Source of the DNA: Paenibacillus plantiphilus
Lineage (GTDB): Bacteria; Bacillota; Bacilli; Paenibacillales; Paenibacillaceae
Direction of reading: 5' to 3'
Assembly (NCBI RefSeq): GCF_927798095.1
Contig: NZ_CAKMMF010000008.1
Coordinates: forward strand, 62,001-126,000
DNA length: 64,000 nucleotides
Shown: positions 49,701 through 60,500 of the stretch, piece by piece
Layout: each line of letters opens with the position of its first letter
Numbering within the stretch: the stretch's first letter is position 1
The notes under the pieces: generated by a model
Database searches by the model: none
What the model was told of the DNA's origin: nothing
The model's input: the letters and a program-made list of their open reading frames with translations, nothing else
Position numbers and translations under genes: made by a program

Positions 49701-52700
49701 AGCCGATTTGGCAGGAGATTCTGGGTGTAGAGCAGGTCGGCGTTACCGATGATTTCTTCGAGCTGGGCGGTCATTCGCTGAAGGCGATGATGCTGATCAC
49801 ACGGGTCAAAAAGGAGCTAGAGACAGAGGTTCCGCTGAAGACGCTTTTCCAGCGTCTCACTATTCGCGACATTGCCCGCTATATAGAAGGGGATTCTTCG
49901 ATGGTCAGCGGCTTTATCGCGATAGAGCCTGCTGAGCCGAGCGATACCTATCCCGTTTCCTCGGGGCAGCGCCGTATGTTCGTGATGGGGCAGTTCGAGA
50001 ATGTTGGAACGGCCTACAACATGCCGGACGCTCTGCTGCTGGAAGGACCGCTTGATGCGGATCGGCTTGCGGATGCGTTTCAGCGTCTTGTTGAGCGGCA
50101 TGAGCCGCTGCGCACCTCCTTTGGGATGATTGGCGAGGAAGTTGTACAACGAGTTCATCCATCTGCTGAGCTTGTCATTGATTACAGGGAAGCAGAGAAC
50201 GCCAGGGAGGCCGAACAGGCGGTTCAGACGTTCATTCGTCCGTTCCAGCTCGACATCGCGCCCTTGATTAGAGTAGGACTTGTGAGACTGGAGCAAGAGC
50301 GGCATCTGCTGCTGCTTGATCTTCATCATATTATTGCCGATGGCGTGTCCATCGGATTGTTGATTCGGGATATGGCGGCTCTGTATCGCGGCGAGCAGCT
50401 GCCGGAGCTGAGAGTTCAGTATAAGGATTTCGCCCATTGGCAGTCTGGTCCGGCCTACTCGGAGCAGCTCAAGAAGGATGAGGCGTTCTGGCTGGAGCAG
50501 TTCCGTGATGGTGTGCCGACTGTAGACCTGCCTGCCGATTATTCCCGTCCGCTAGTGCGCGAATATGCTGGAGACCGCGTTGAATTCTCAGCCGCAGCGG
50601 GGCTGGCGCAGCGGATGCGCGAGCTGGCGTCCTCACAGGGCGCAACGCTGTTTATGGTGCTGCTGGCGGCTTATAAGGTGCTGCTGGCCAAGTATTCGGG
50701 GCAGGAGGATTTGGTCGTAGGCACGCCATCGGCGGGGAGAAGCCATGACGATGTGCGGGAGATGACGGGGCTGTTCATCAACACGCTTGCCCTGCGCTCC
50801 CGCCCTAGAGCATCGCTTGCCTTCACGGATTTCGTAGCTGAGGTGAAGAATCACTCCCTTGAAGCGTTCGAGCATGGCGAGTTTCCGTTCGAGGAGCTGG
50901 TTCAGAAGCTCGGCCTAACGCGCGATATGAGCCGCAATCCGCTGTTCGATACGATGTTTCTTATGCAGAACATGGACAAGGCTGAGCTGGAGCTGGAGCA
51001 GTTGAAGCTAAGCGCGTATCCGCATTCCAATGATATCGCGAAGTTCGATCTGACCTTTGGCGTTATCGAGCAGGATGACGGCACGCTTCTGTTCAGCATC
51101 GAATATGCATCCTCGCTATACAGCAGGGAAACAGCAGAACGGCTTGCCCGTCATTATGTTGGGCTGCTGGAGGCGATTGCCGCCGATCCATCGGCAACGC
51201 TGTCCAGTCTGGATATGCTGGGCGCACAGGAGAAGGAGCAGCTGCTGAACGGCTTCAACGATACTGCGGCTGATTATCCGCGAGCGGCGACGATTGTATC
51301 GCTGTTCCAGGAAAGGGCTGCTGCTGCGCCGCATCGCATTGCGCTTTCCTTTGGCGAGGAAAGGCTGGCTTACGGCGAACTGAACGCCCGCGCCAATGTG
51401 CTGGCAAGGAAGCTGCGGGATGAGGCTGGCATCGGCCGCGACGATCTGGTGGCGATTCTGCTGGATCGATCAGCTGACATCGTCGTCGTGATGCTGGCTG
51501 TGCTGAAGGCGGGCGGCGCGTATGTGCCGATTGATCCCGCCTATCCGGAGGACCGGATTCGGTTCATTCTGGAGGACAGCCGCACCAAGGCGGTGCTGAC
51601 GCAATCGGCCTATCTGGGATTGGCCGGAACCGATGCGGGCATTGTGCTGGATCTTGATGAAGGAACGACCTTTCGTGGAGAGACAGGGGAGCTGGAGCCG
51701 ATCAACGAGCCTGGCGATCTTGCCTACATTATTTATACATCGGGAACGACTGGCCGTCCCAAAGGCGTCATGATCTCCCACCGCAATGTGGTGCGGCTGC
51801 TGGTCAACGACCGGATGGCATTCGAGTTCAACGAGAGCGATGTATGGACGATGTTCCATTCGTACTGCTTTGATTTCTCGGTATGGGAAATGTACGGCGC
51901 TCTGCTGTATGGTGGCCATGTGGTCGTCGTGCCGCGCCCTACCGCGCAAAATCCGCAGGCATTCGCTGATCTGCTCCGCCGCGAGCGGGTGACGGTGCTG
52001 AATCAGACGCCAACCGCGTTCTATGCTCTTATTCAGGAGGAAGCAGGGCGGAATGATCATGATCTGGCGCTCCGATATGTCATCTTCGGCGGCGAGGCCT
52101 TGAATCCGATCATGCTGCATCCTTATCGGAGCAAATACCGTGATACGAAGCTGATCAACATGTACGGGATAACGGAAACGACGGTTCATGTGACGTACAA
52201 AGAAATAACGGATCGCGAGATCGAAACCAACATTAGCAACATCGGGACGCCGATTCCGACGCTGACCTGCTATATTTTCGATTTCAACGGAAGGCTTGTG
52301 CCGATTGGCGTCGCTGGCGAGCTGTATGTCGGCGGCGATGGCGTGGCTCGCGGCTACTTGAACCGGGAGGAATTGACTGCAGAGCGTTTCCTGCACAATC
52401 CGTACAAGCCGGAGGAGCTGCTGTACCGAACTGGCGATTTGGCCCGCCGAATGGCTGACGGCGAGATGGAGTATCTCGGCCGAATGGACCATCAGGTCAA
52501 AATTCGCGGCCACCGCATTGAGCTGGGCGAGATCGAAACGGTGCTGCTTCGCGATGAGCGGATCAGGGAAGTTATCGTCATTGCCCGCGACAACGGGAGC
52601 GGCGATCATGCGCTGTGCGCCTATGCCGTTGCCGATGCGGAGCTTACGGTCAAGGAACTGCGCGAATTAACGAAGTCGTCGCTGCCCGATTATATGGTTC

Positions 52701-54490
52701 CTGCCTACTTTATCCAGCTGGACGCCATGCCGCTCACCTCCAACGGCAAGATTGACCGGCGCGCGCTGCCGGAGCCGGATTTAAGCATGGCCTCCGGCAC
52801 GGAATACAGCGCTCCGCAATCGGTTCGCGAGGAGCTGCTGGCGCAAATCTGGCAGGGTGTGCTCGGAGCGCCGCAAGTCGGCTTAGCCGACAATTTCTTC
52901 GCCCTTGGCGGCGATTCCATCAAGGCGATCCAGGTGGCGGCAAGGCTGAATGCGCATGGATTGAAGCTGGAGATGAAGGAGCTGTTCCAGTATCCCACTG
53001 TCGGGGAGCTTGCGCCGCGACTGACATCTGTTCTGCGAAGCATTGACCAGAGCGCTGTGGAAGGAGAAGCCGCGCTTACACCGATTCAGCAGTGGTTTTT
53101 CGGTCAGCAATTTACGGATGCCCATCATTGGAACCAGTCGGTCATGCTTTACAGCCCTGTACGTTTCGCTGAGGAAGCGCTGCGCGCCGCCCTCCATGCG
53201 ATCGTGTTGCACCATGACGCGCTTCGCTTTGTATTCCGTTCCAGTCAGGGTGAGGCTGGCGGGGTGGCGGCGTTCAATCGGGGACCGAAGGACGAACCGC
53301 TTTATCACTATGAATGTGTCGATTTGACAGCAGAAGGGGATGAGCAGGCGGCGCTTGCCCGTCATGCCGAGGGATTGCAGAGCTCCATTGATTTGTCCGC
53401 AGGACCGCTCTTCCTGACTGTGCTCTATCGGACGCGCGATGGCGACCATTTGCTGCTCATCGCCCACCATCTCGTCATTGACGGCGTTTCCTGGCGCATT
53501 CTGTTCGAGGATTTGGAGCAGGCTTACGGACAAGCCTTGAACGGCGAGCCAGTAAGGCTGCCGCTGAAATCCGATTCCTTCCTCTACTGGTCGCAGCAGC
53601 TTGGGCAGTATGCCCTGAGCCCGCTCCTGCTTCGGGAAGCCCAGTATTGGAGAGAGCTGGAGACTGCGGATGTCAGGCCGCTGCCGCGAGAGCTGCAGGG
53701 TGGAGCGGGACGTTTCTCTGATCTGCGGACGGCTGAGTTCGAGCTGGATGAGGACGTGACAGAGGGGCTGCTCAAAGAGGCAGGACGAGCCTATAACACG
53801 GAGATCAACGATCTGCTGCTGACCGCGCTTGGCCTCTCTGTCAAGGGATGGTGCGGCATGGAGCAGGTATGCGTCAATCTGGAATCGCACGGCCGGGAGG
53901 CCATCGCAGAGGCGCTTGATATTTCCCGCACGGTAGGCTGGTTTACGTCGCAGTATCCGATCGTGCTGGATATGACAGCCGCCGCAGACGGGGACGGAGA
54001 TATTTCCCGGCAAATCAAAGGGATCAAAGAACAGCTGCGTGCTGTGCCGAATAAAGGCATAGGCTACGAGGTTTTGAAATATATGACGCCGCAGGAGCTG
54101 CATGGCCTCCGCTTCGAGCTGTTGCCTGATATTTGCTTCAACTATTTGGGGCAAATCGATGGGGAGACGGACAATGAGACGTTCCGAAGCTCCCATTTCG
54201 ACAACGGGTCGCCGGTGGGCTCCAAAGCAGAGAACAGCTTTGCGTGGAACTTCGGCGGCATTGTGGAGGACGGGCGTCTATCGATGAAATGCCACTATAA
54301 CAGTCTCGCCTTCACGGAGTCTGGCATGAACCGCTTTATGGACATTTTCCGCAACAGTCTGACGTCGTTGATCGCTCATTGTATCGGACATGACGACTCC
54401 GAGTTGACACCGAGCGATGTGAGCTCGAAGGGAATGACGATGGATGAGATGGACGATATTTTCGAGCTGCTGGGAGAGAAAATGAACTGA
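46739..54490 (+). CDS. Two-module synthetase NRPS2 (C-A-T-C-A-T-E)
   Basis: This protein is about 2583 residues. GGAGGTGA lies immediately upstream; of the adjacent ATG codons 46736 and 46739 the second has the better spacing. The order is C7 (SHHHILLDG), A7, T7, C8 (LHHIIADG), A8, T8, E (AHHLVIDGVSW, about 53464). A7 has code DASSTGEVIK, which I cannot assign with confidence. A8 reads DFWNIGMVHK, the classic Thr code, and the E domain should give D-configured Thr. The opening VYPLTPMQEGMLFH is the acceptor docking type, fitting delivery from the epimerase-terminated NRPS1. The C-terminus (KGMTMDEMDDIFELL) is a textbook donor docking tail. It adds residues 7 and 8. Confidence 0.94.
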   Translation: MTKADAIQKVYPLTPMQEGMLFHSMMDNGSSAYFTQMEATLTGSVDHVLFEESLNRIVAEYDILRTLFVHQNLQRPRQVVLRERKIGLHYEDLRSMAVEEQLGHMDSFNEENRLRGFQLAKDALLRVALFRTGERAYRLVWSHHHILLDGWGFGVVISRLFQIYAALRGKVSIPASAVYPFSEYIKWLEKRSKADSLAYWGHILDGFDAQTSLPGRLHGAEEGEYRQEQREFAIGPQLTEQLNRMARGCGTTMNSLFQALWSVLLGKYNRTDDVAFGSVVSGRPSEVAGIESMVGLFINTVPVRVVLEKGMTFGELLSRIHSGAVEMESHSYLPLYEVQNQSALKGALLDHIMIFENYPLGKDAEGDSAEAAIGFQAHVDRVFEQTNYDFNVIVSPGDELSVKFSYNANRFESAIVDRIEGHLRGLIAQITDNPAVELSRLEVVTGEEKRQLMEGFNMTAKDYGASELLPLHALFEEQASLTPELTAVVCGGASLTYRELNDEANRLAGMLRRSGAADRIVAGSIVAVLAERSLDMAVALLAVLKSGAAYLPIDPEYPQERIHYLLEDSGASVVIAGSSFTKLAEGKGVPVINLNDRSAWASESADNLPLAAGADDLAYVIYTSGTTGKPKGVMIEHRSIVNTLLWRRETYGFGPGDRTLLFLSFAFDAFVSTFFAPLLSGAAVVFAKDEEAKAPLVLKRLIASERITHFSTVPSMFAAILDAITPEEGASLKAVTLGGEKLSEVVAARAASKHPGLELVNEYGPTENSVITTCLRHAEDGRPITIGVPIANTEVWVLGADLQLQPVGAAGELCISGKGLARGYLNLPELTKEVFVPHPYIEGARLYRTGDLARWTAEGELQFVERADHQVKIRGYRIELGEIEAVLRKQPSIEEAVVLALQEGAGSGQLCAYITLAAGSSWDEAAIRSALQGELPGYMVPAFLIRLEKLPLTANGKIDRKALPAPDSDGSAVREYVAPGTLLEAKLQPIWQEILGVEQVGVTDDFFELGGHSLKAMMLITRVKKELETEVPLKTLFQRLTIRDIARYIEGDSSMVSGFIAIEPAEPSDTYPVSSGQRRMFVMGQFENVGTAYNMPDALLLEGPLDADRLADAFQRLVERHEPLRTSFGMIGEEVVQRVHPSAELVIDYREAENAREAEQAVQTFIRPFQLDIAPLIRVGLVRLEQERHLLLLDLHHIIADGVSIGLLIRDMAALYRGEQLPELRVQYKDFAHWQSGPAYSEQLKKDEAFWLEQFRDGVPTVDLPADYSRPLVREYAGDRVEFSAAAGLAQRMRELASSQGATLFMVLLAAYKVLLAKYSGQEDLVVGTPSAGRSHDDVREMTGLFINTLALRSRPRASLAFTDFVAEVKNHSLEAFEHGEFPFEELVQKLGLTRDMSRNPLFDTMFLMQNMDKAELELEQLKLSAYPHSNDIAKFDLTFGVIEQDDGTLLFSIEYASSLYSRETAERLARHYVGLLEAIAADPSATLSSLDMLGAQEKEQLLNGFNDTAADYPRAATIVSLFQERAAAAPHRIALSFGEERLAYGELNARANVLARKLRDEAGIGRDDLVAILLDRSADIVVVMLAVLKAGGAYVPIDPAYPEDRIRFILEDSRTKAVLTQSAYLGLAGTDAGIVLDLDEGTTFRGETGELEPINEPGDLAYIIYTSGTTGRPKGVMISHRNVVRLLVNDRMAFEFNESDVWTMFHSYCFDFSVWEMYGALLYGGHVVVVPRPTAQNPQAFADLLRRERVTVLNQTPTAFYALIQEEAGRNDHDLALRYVIFGGEALNPIMLHPYRSKYRDTKLINMYGITETTVHVTYKEITDREIETNISNIGTPIPTLTCYIFDFNGRLVPIGVAGELYVGGDGVARGYLNREELTAERFLHNPYKPEELLYRTGDLARRMADGEMEYLGRMDHQVKIRGHRIELGEIETVLLRDERIREVIVIARDNGSGDHALCAYAVADAELTVKELRELTKSSLPDYMVPAYFIQLDAMPLTSNGKIDRRALPEPDLSMASGTEYSAPQSVREELLAQIWQGVLGAPQVGLADNFFALGGDSIKAIQVAARLNAHGLKLEMKELFQYPTVGELAPRLTSVLRSIDQSAVEGEAALTPIQQWFFGQQFTDAHHWNQSVMLYSPVRFAEEALRAALHAIVLHHDALRFVFRSSQGEAGGVAAFNRGPKDEPLYHYECVDLTAEGDEQAALARHAEGLQSSIDLSAGPLFLTVLYRTRDGDHLLLIAHHLVIDGVSWRILFEDLEQAYGQALNGEPVRLPLKSDSFLYWSQQLGQYALSPLLLREAQYWRELETADVRPLPRELQGGAGRFSDLRTAEFELDEDVTEGLLKEAGRAYNTEINDLLLTALGLSVKGWCGMEQVCVNLESHGREAIAEALDISRTVGWFTSQYPIVLDMTAAADGDGDISRQIKGIKEQLRAVPNKGIGYEVLKYMTPQELHGLRFELLPDICFNYLGQIDGETDNETFRSSHFDNGSPVGSKAENSFAWNFGGIVEDGRLSMKCHYNSLAFTESGMNRFMDIFRNSLTSLIAHCIGHDDSELTPSDVSSKGMTMDEMDDIFELLGEKMN

Positions 54491-54527
54491 GAAAGCAAAT
54501 AGCCTTCAAGGGTCAAAGAGGTGTGAG

Positions 54528-57500
54528 ATGTCAACGTTTAAGAAGGATCAAGTAAAGGACATGTACTATTTGTCCCCGATGCAGGAAGGGATGCTGTTCC
54601 ATACGCTGCTGAATGAGGGCGCGACTTACTTCGAGCAACTGACTGTCCGCATTCACGGAGAACTGGATGCTGCCCTGCTGCAGCAGAGCATGAACACGAT
54701 TGTGGAACGCTACGACGTATTTCGAACGACTTTTCTTCATGAAAAGGTCAAGCGGCCTGTCCAGGTTGTGCTGAAGGAACGCGCACTGACTGTCGGGATG
54801 GAGGATCTGTCCTCATTGGCAGCGGATGTGCAGGAGGAACGATTGGCGGCCCTTCGGCGTCAGGACCGCGAGGCAGGTTTTGACCTGTCGCGCGATATTC
54901 CGACCCGGATGATCGTCGTCCGCCTTGCGGGGGATCAATACGAAATGATCTGGAGCCACCACCATATTCTGATGGACGGCTGGTGCTTTGGCATCATTAT
55001 CAATGAGCTGTTCAGCGTATACGCGGGCTTGAAGACGGGCGTGCAGCCTGCTCTTGGCCCTGTCTATCCGTACAGCGACTATATCAAATGGCTGGAGAGA
55101 CAGAACCGCGAGGAAGCGCTGCAGTATTGGGGCGGCCTGCTGGGCGACTACGAGCAGGAGGCGGCGCTGCCGCGGCGCGATTCCGCTGCTGCTGGCGGTG
55201 GGAGCCATGGCGATTATAAGCAGGCCGAGCTTCGTTTCAGCTTCGGAACGGAGCTGACGGGCAAGCTGCAGGAGCTTGCGGCGAGCTGCCAGATTACGTT
55301 GAACACGCTGTTCCAGACGTTATGGGGAGTGCTGCTGCAGCGCTACAGCCATACGGAGGACGTCGTGTTCGGCTCCGTCGTCTCCGGCCGTCCCTCGGAG
55401 GTTCCGGGCATCGAAACGATGATCGGATTGTTCATCAACACGATTCCGGTGCGCATTCGCACATCAGGCGTCGAGACGTTCGCAGAGCTGGCTGCCGAGG
55501 TGCAGCGGCATGCGGTGAGCTCTGAGCGCTATGATTATATGCCGCTCTACGAAATACAGAGCTTGACGGCGTTAAAGGGAGAGCTGATCAATCATATTGT
55601 CGTCTTCGAGAACTATCCTGTCGAGAAGGAAGTGGCGGAGGGGAGCGAAGAAGACACGCTTGGCTTCGACGCCGGCGAGATCAGTATGTATGAGCAGACA
55701 AGCTATGACATGAATGTGATGGTGCTGCCGGGCGAGGACTTGACCGTCAAGCTGAATTACAATGCGTCCGTGTATGATACTTATCGGCTTCTGGCTCTGG
55801 AAGGACATCTTCGCGCGTTGGCTGAAGGGGCTGTCGCCAATCCTGACATTGCGGTGCGCGAGATGTCGCTGTTGACAGCCCAGGAGCTGGAGCTGCTGCA
55901 GTCGTTCAACGCTGCGGAATGCCCGACGAGCTCGTCCACGGGAACGGTGCATGCTCTGTTCGAGGAGCAAGCGGAGAGAACGCCAGCTGCACAAGCGGTT
56001 ATGTTCGGCTCGCGAAGCATGACATACAGCGAGTTGAACGCCGATGCCAACCGGCTGGCTCATCTGCTGCAGAGGCAGGGCATCGGTCCCGGCAGGACGG
56101 TCGGCATTATGGCGGCACGTTCGCTTGAATTCGTTGCCGCTGTTCTGGCTGTATTAAAGGCAGGAGGCGCATTCGTGCCGATTGACCCGGAGCTGCCGAC
56201 TGATCGGATAGTCTACATGCTTGACAACAGCGAAGCCGGGTTGCTGCTGGCAGCGCCGGAATGCGGGGAGGCCGCAGCAGATGCAGTGGAGCGTCTTCAG
56301 AGCTGCTGTGAGCTGCTGCCGCTCCAACGGGAGCGCTATGAAGAAGAATCGTCCGCCAATCTGCCTCCGCTGGCCGGTGCGAATGATTTGCTGTACGTCA
56401 TCTATACCTCCGGCACGACTGGCCAGCCTAAGGGGGTTATGCTGGAGCATCGCAATATGGTCAATTTGCTTGCCTATGTGCATGGGAGTACAACGGTTCC
56501 CTATAACGAAAGCGTGCTTCAATATACGACGATCAGCTTCGATGTCTGCTATCAGGAGATTTTCTCCACCTTGCTTGCCGGAGGCACGCTCCATCTCATC
56601 GATAACGAGACGAAGCGCAGCGTGGAGAAGCTCACGTCATTGATTCGCCAGCAATCGATCTCTGTTCTGTTTCTGCCGGTTTCGTTCCTCAAGTTCGTCT
56701 TCAATGAGGCGGATTATGTGGCGCTCTTCCCGTCCTGTGTGAAGCATATTATTACTGCGGGGGAGCAGCTCGTCGTGCCTGATTTGCTCCGATCTTATTT
56801 GCACCGCCAGAGCGTCTCGCTGCACAATCACTACGGTCCTTCCGAGACGCATGTGGTGACGGCATTAACGATGGGGCCGCAGGATGAAATCGCAGAGCTG
56901 CCGCATATCGGCCGCCCGATTGCCAATACCGGCATTTACATTCTGAACAGCGGCTTGCAGCTGCAGCCGGTCGGCATCGTTGGCGAGCTGTATATCGCCG
57001 GACACAATGTCGGACGGGGATATATCGGCAATGACAGCTTGACGGAGGAGAAGTTCATCGCAAGCCCGTTCGGATCGGGGGAGCGCATGTACCGTACAGG
57101 CGATCTCGGACGCTGGCTGCCGGATGGCGGAATCCAGCTTCTGGGCCGGATCGACCATCAGGTCAAAATCCGCGGCCATCGCATAGAGCTTGGCGAAATC
57201 GAATCGCGCCTGCTCAATCATGGCGCAGTGACGGAAGCGGCGGTCATTCCCTATGAGGACGGCAAGGGCGGCAAATATTTATGCGCGTATTATGCGGCTG
57301 CAGAATGGCTGACTGCTCCTGAGCTGAGGAAATATCTGTTGTCGACGCTGCCTGACTATATGGTTCCATCGTATTTTCTCCAAATGCCGGAGCTGCCGCT
57401 AACGCCTAACGGCAAGACCGATCGGCGCGCGCTGCCGGAGCCCGACGTCAGCTTGCTGGCGGGAGAGAGCTATGTTGCGCCTACGAATGAGCTGGAACAG

Positions 57501-60500
57501 ACGCTTGCCGGAATTTGGGAAGAGGTGCTTGGCGCGGCGCGGATCGGCATAACGGATAATTTCTTTACGCTTGGCGGTCATTCCTTGAAGGCGATGACGC
57601 TGGTGTCCCGCATTGGCAAGCAGTGCGGCGCCGATGTGCCGCTGAAGGTGCTGTTTCATGAGCCGACGATTCAGGCAGTGGCCCGGTATTTGAGCCGAAA
57701 TGACGGACAGGAAGCGAAGCATGAGGGTATTCCGCAGGCCGAGCGACTAGACAGCTATCCCCTTTCTTCCGCCCAGAAACGGATGTTCGTTCTAAGCCAG
57801 CTTGGCGGCACACATACGGGATACAACATCCCCGGCATCTTCCTGCTGGAGGGAGAGCTGCAAATTTCCCGTGTCGACCTGGCGATGAGCAAGCTGGTGG
57901 AGCGGCATGAATCGTTCCGTACCTCCTTTCATTTGGCGGATGACGGAGAACCCGTGCAGCGCGTGCATGACAGAGTCGCATTCAGCATGAAGGTGACGGA
58001 CGCCTCCGGGCTGCCGGAGCAGGATATTGAGCCCGAGGCGATGGCGGAACGCTTTATCCGCCCGTTCCAGCTCGATACGGCTCCGCTGTTCCGTGTTGAG
58101 CTGATCAAGCTGGCTGTGAACCGACATTTGCTGCTGTTCGATATGCATCATATTATAGCGGACGGTGTCTCGCTATCTATCATTATGGACGAATTTATTA
58201 CGCTGTATCGGGGGGAAGCGCTGACGGAGCTGAAGGTGCAGTATAAGGATTTCGCCCTTTGGCAGAAGGGTCGAATGGCTTCGGAGAAGCTTCGTGAATC
58301 CGAGGCCTATTGGCTGGAGCAGCTGTCAGGCGAGCTGCCGCTGCTGGATATGCCGACAGATTATGCCCGTCCGCCATTACGGAGCTTTGCGGGCGAGCAT
58401 CTGTCCATGACGGTTGCACCTGAGCTTGCGAAGGGACTACAGGAGTTGGCGGCAAGGGAAGGCGCGACATTATATATGGTGCTGCTGACCGCTTACTACG
58501 GGCTGCTGTACAAGTACACGGGGCAGACGGATATTGTGATCGGCACGCCGGTCGCGGGACGCACGCATGCTGATCTAGAATCGATGATCGGAATGTTCGT
58601 CAATACGGTGGCGCTGCGCGGAAAGCCGGAAGGCGGCAAAACGTTTCGCGGCCTGCTTGCGGAAGTGAAGCGGGGGATGCTGCAAGCCTTCGAGCATCAG
58701 GACTATCCCTTCGAGGAGCTTCCGGAACGGCTGAATGCCGCCCGCGATACGAGCCGCAATCCGCTGTTCGATGTGCTTTTCATGGTTCAGAACATGTCGG
58801 GCAGCGGCGAAGACCCGCATGGTCTGCAAGTAACGCCCTGCGAGTTCGAGAACAAGGTGTCTAAGTTCGACCTTACGCTTATGGCAGAGCCGTCCGATGA
58901 GGGGCTGACGCTCGGCGTGGAATATTGCACAGCCCTGTTCAAAAGAGATACGATAGAGCGTTTTCTGCGCTATTACGCGGAGCTGCTAAGAACGATTGCA
59001 GCCCAGCCGGATATTGCGCTTGCCGCAGTTGAGCTGCTGCCAGCTGAGGACAAGGACTTGCTGCTCCAGCAATTTAATGATACGAGCGTTGATTTTCCCG
59101 CTGATCGAACTGTTCCTGAGCTGTTTCAGGAGCAGGCGAAGCGCCTTCCAGCTGCGACTGCCGTCCGAATGGGCGAGCGGAGCTTGTCGTACAGTGAACT
59201 GGACAGGGAAGCCGACCGCATGGCCGGGCTGCTGCGGAACGCCGGTGCAGGCGCAGAGAGCATCGTTGCCGTCATGATGGAGCGCTCCATCGAGATGATC
59301 GTATCCATGCTAGCTATTCTCAAGGCAGGCGGCGCGTACCTGCCCATTGATATCGATTATCCGCCGGACCGGATTCGGTATATCGCCGAGGACAGCGGTG
59401 CAGCGCTGATCGTAACGGGGCGGCAGGAGCAAGACAAGGTCCGCGCTATTCTTGGGCAGGAGGCCGCGCTGTTCGTTTACGAGGATGGAGCGGTTGCGAG
59501 CGCCGAGGGAATTGTGGTGAACGGTGACGGGATTAAGGTGAACGGTGACGGGATTAAGGTGAATGGTGACGGGATTAAGGTGAACGCCGAAGGAATAGCG
59601 ATGAGCGCCGAGGGAAGTGTGGCGAACGGTGAGCGATTAATGGAGGAACCGAGAACTATCTCGGTTGAATTGGAAAATTCCGTAGACCGCGAGAGTGCGT
59701 GCTCTACCGATCTGGCCTACGTCATCTACACCTCGGGCACGACGGGCATGCCCAAAGGAACGATGCTGGAGCAGCGGGGGCTTGCCAATTTGCAGACTTA
59801 TTTCCGCGAGCAGTACGGCATATGCGAAGGCGACCGCATCGCGCAATTCGCCAGCAGCTCCTTTGACGCTTCGATATGGGAGACCTTCATGGCGCTGCTG
59901 ACCGGGGCCAGCCTGCATCTGGTTCCGAAGGCCGCGCTGAACGATTATGGCAGCTTCGAATCCTTCATGAACGAGGAACGAATTACGGTCATTACGCTAC
60001 CGCCGACCTTTGCGGTCCATCTGGAGCCTGAGCGTCTGCCCTATTTGCGCCGTCTCATCACGGCAGGCTCTGCGGCAGCGCGGGAGACGGTGAAGCGCTG
60101 GCTCGGCCGGGTTCATTATGTGAATGCATACGGACCGACCGAAACGACGATTTGCGCTACGGCCTGCGAGATCAATGAGGCCATGCTGGATTCGGCAGAC
60201 TCGGTGCCCATTGGAGGACCGATTCCGAATACGAGCATTTATATCGTCAACGGCGAGAATCAGCTTCAGCCGATTGGTGTTCCCGGAGAATTATGCGTTG
60301 GCGGGGTCGGACTGGCCCGGGGCTACTTGAACCGCCCGGAGCTGACGGCCGAGAAGTTCGTGGCCTGTCCGTTTCTCCCCGGAGAGCGGATGTACCGCAC
60401 TGGCGATCTGGCGCGCTGGCTGCCTGACGGCAGCATTGAATATATGGGCCGCATCGACCATCAGGTCAAAATTCGCGGCTACCGCATTGAGCTTGGCGAG

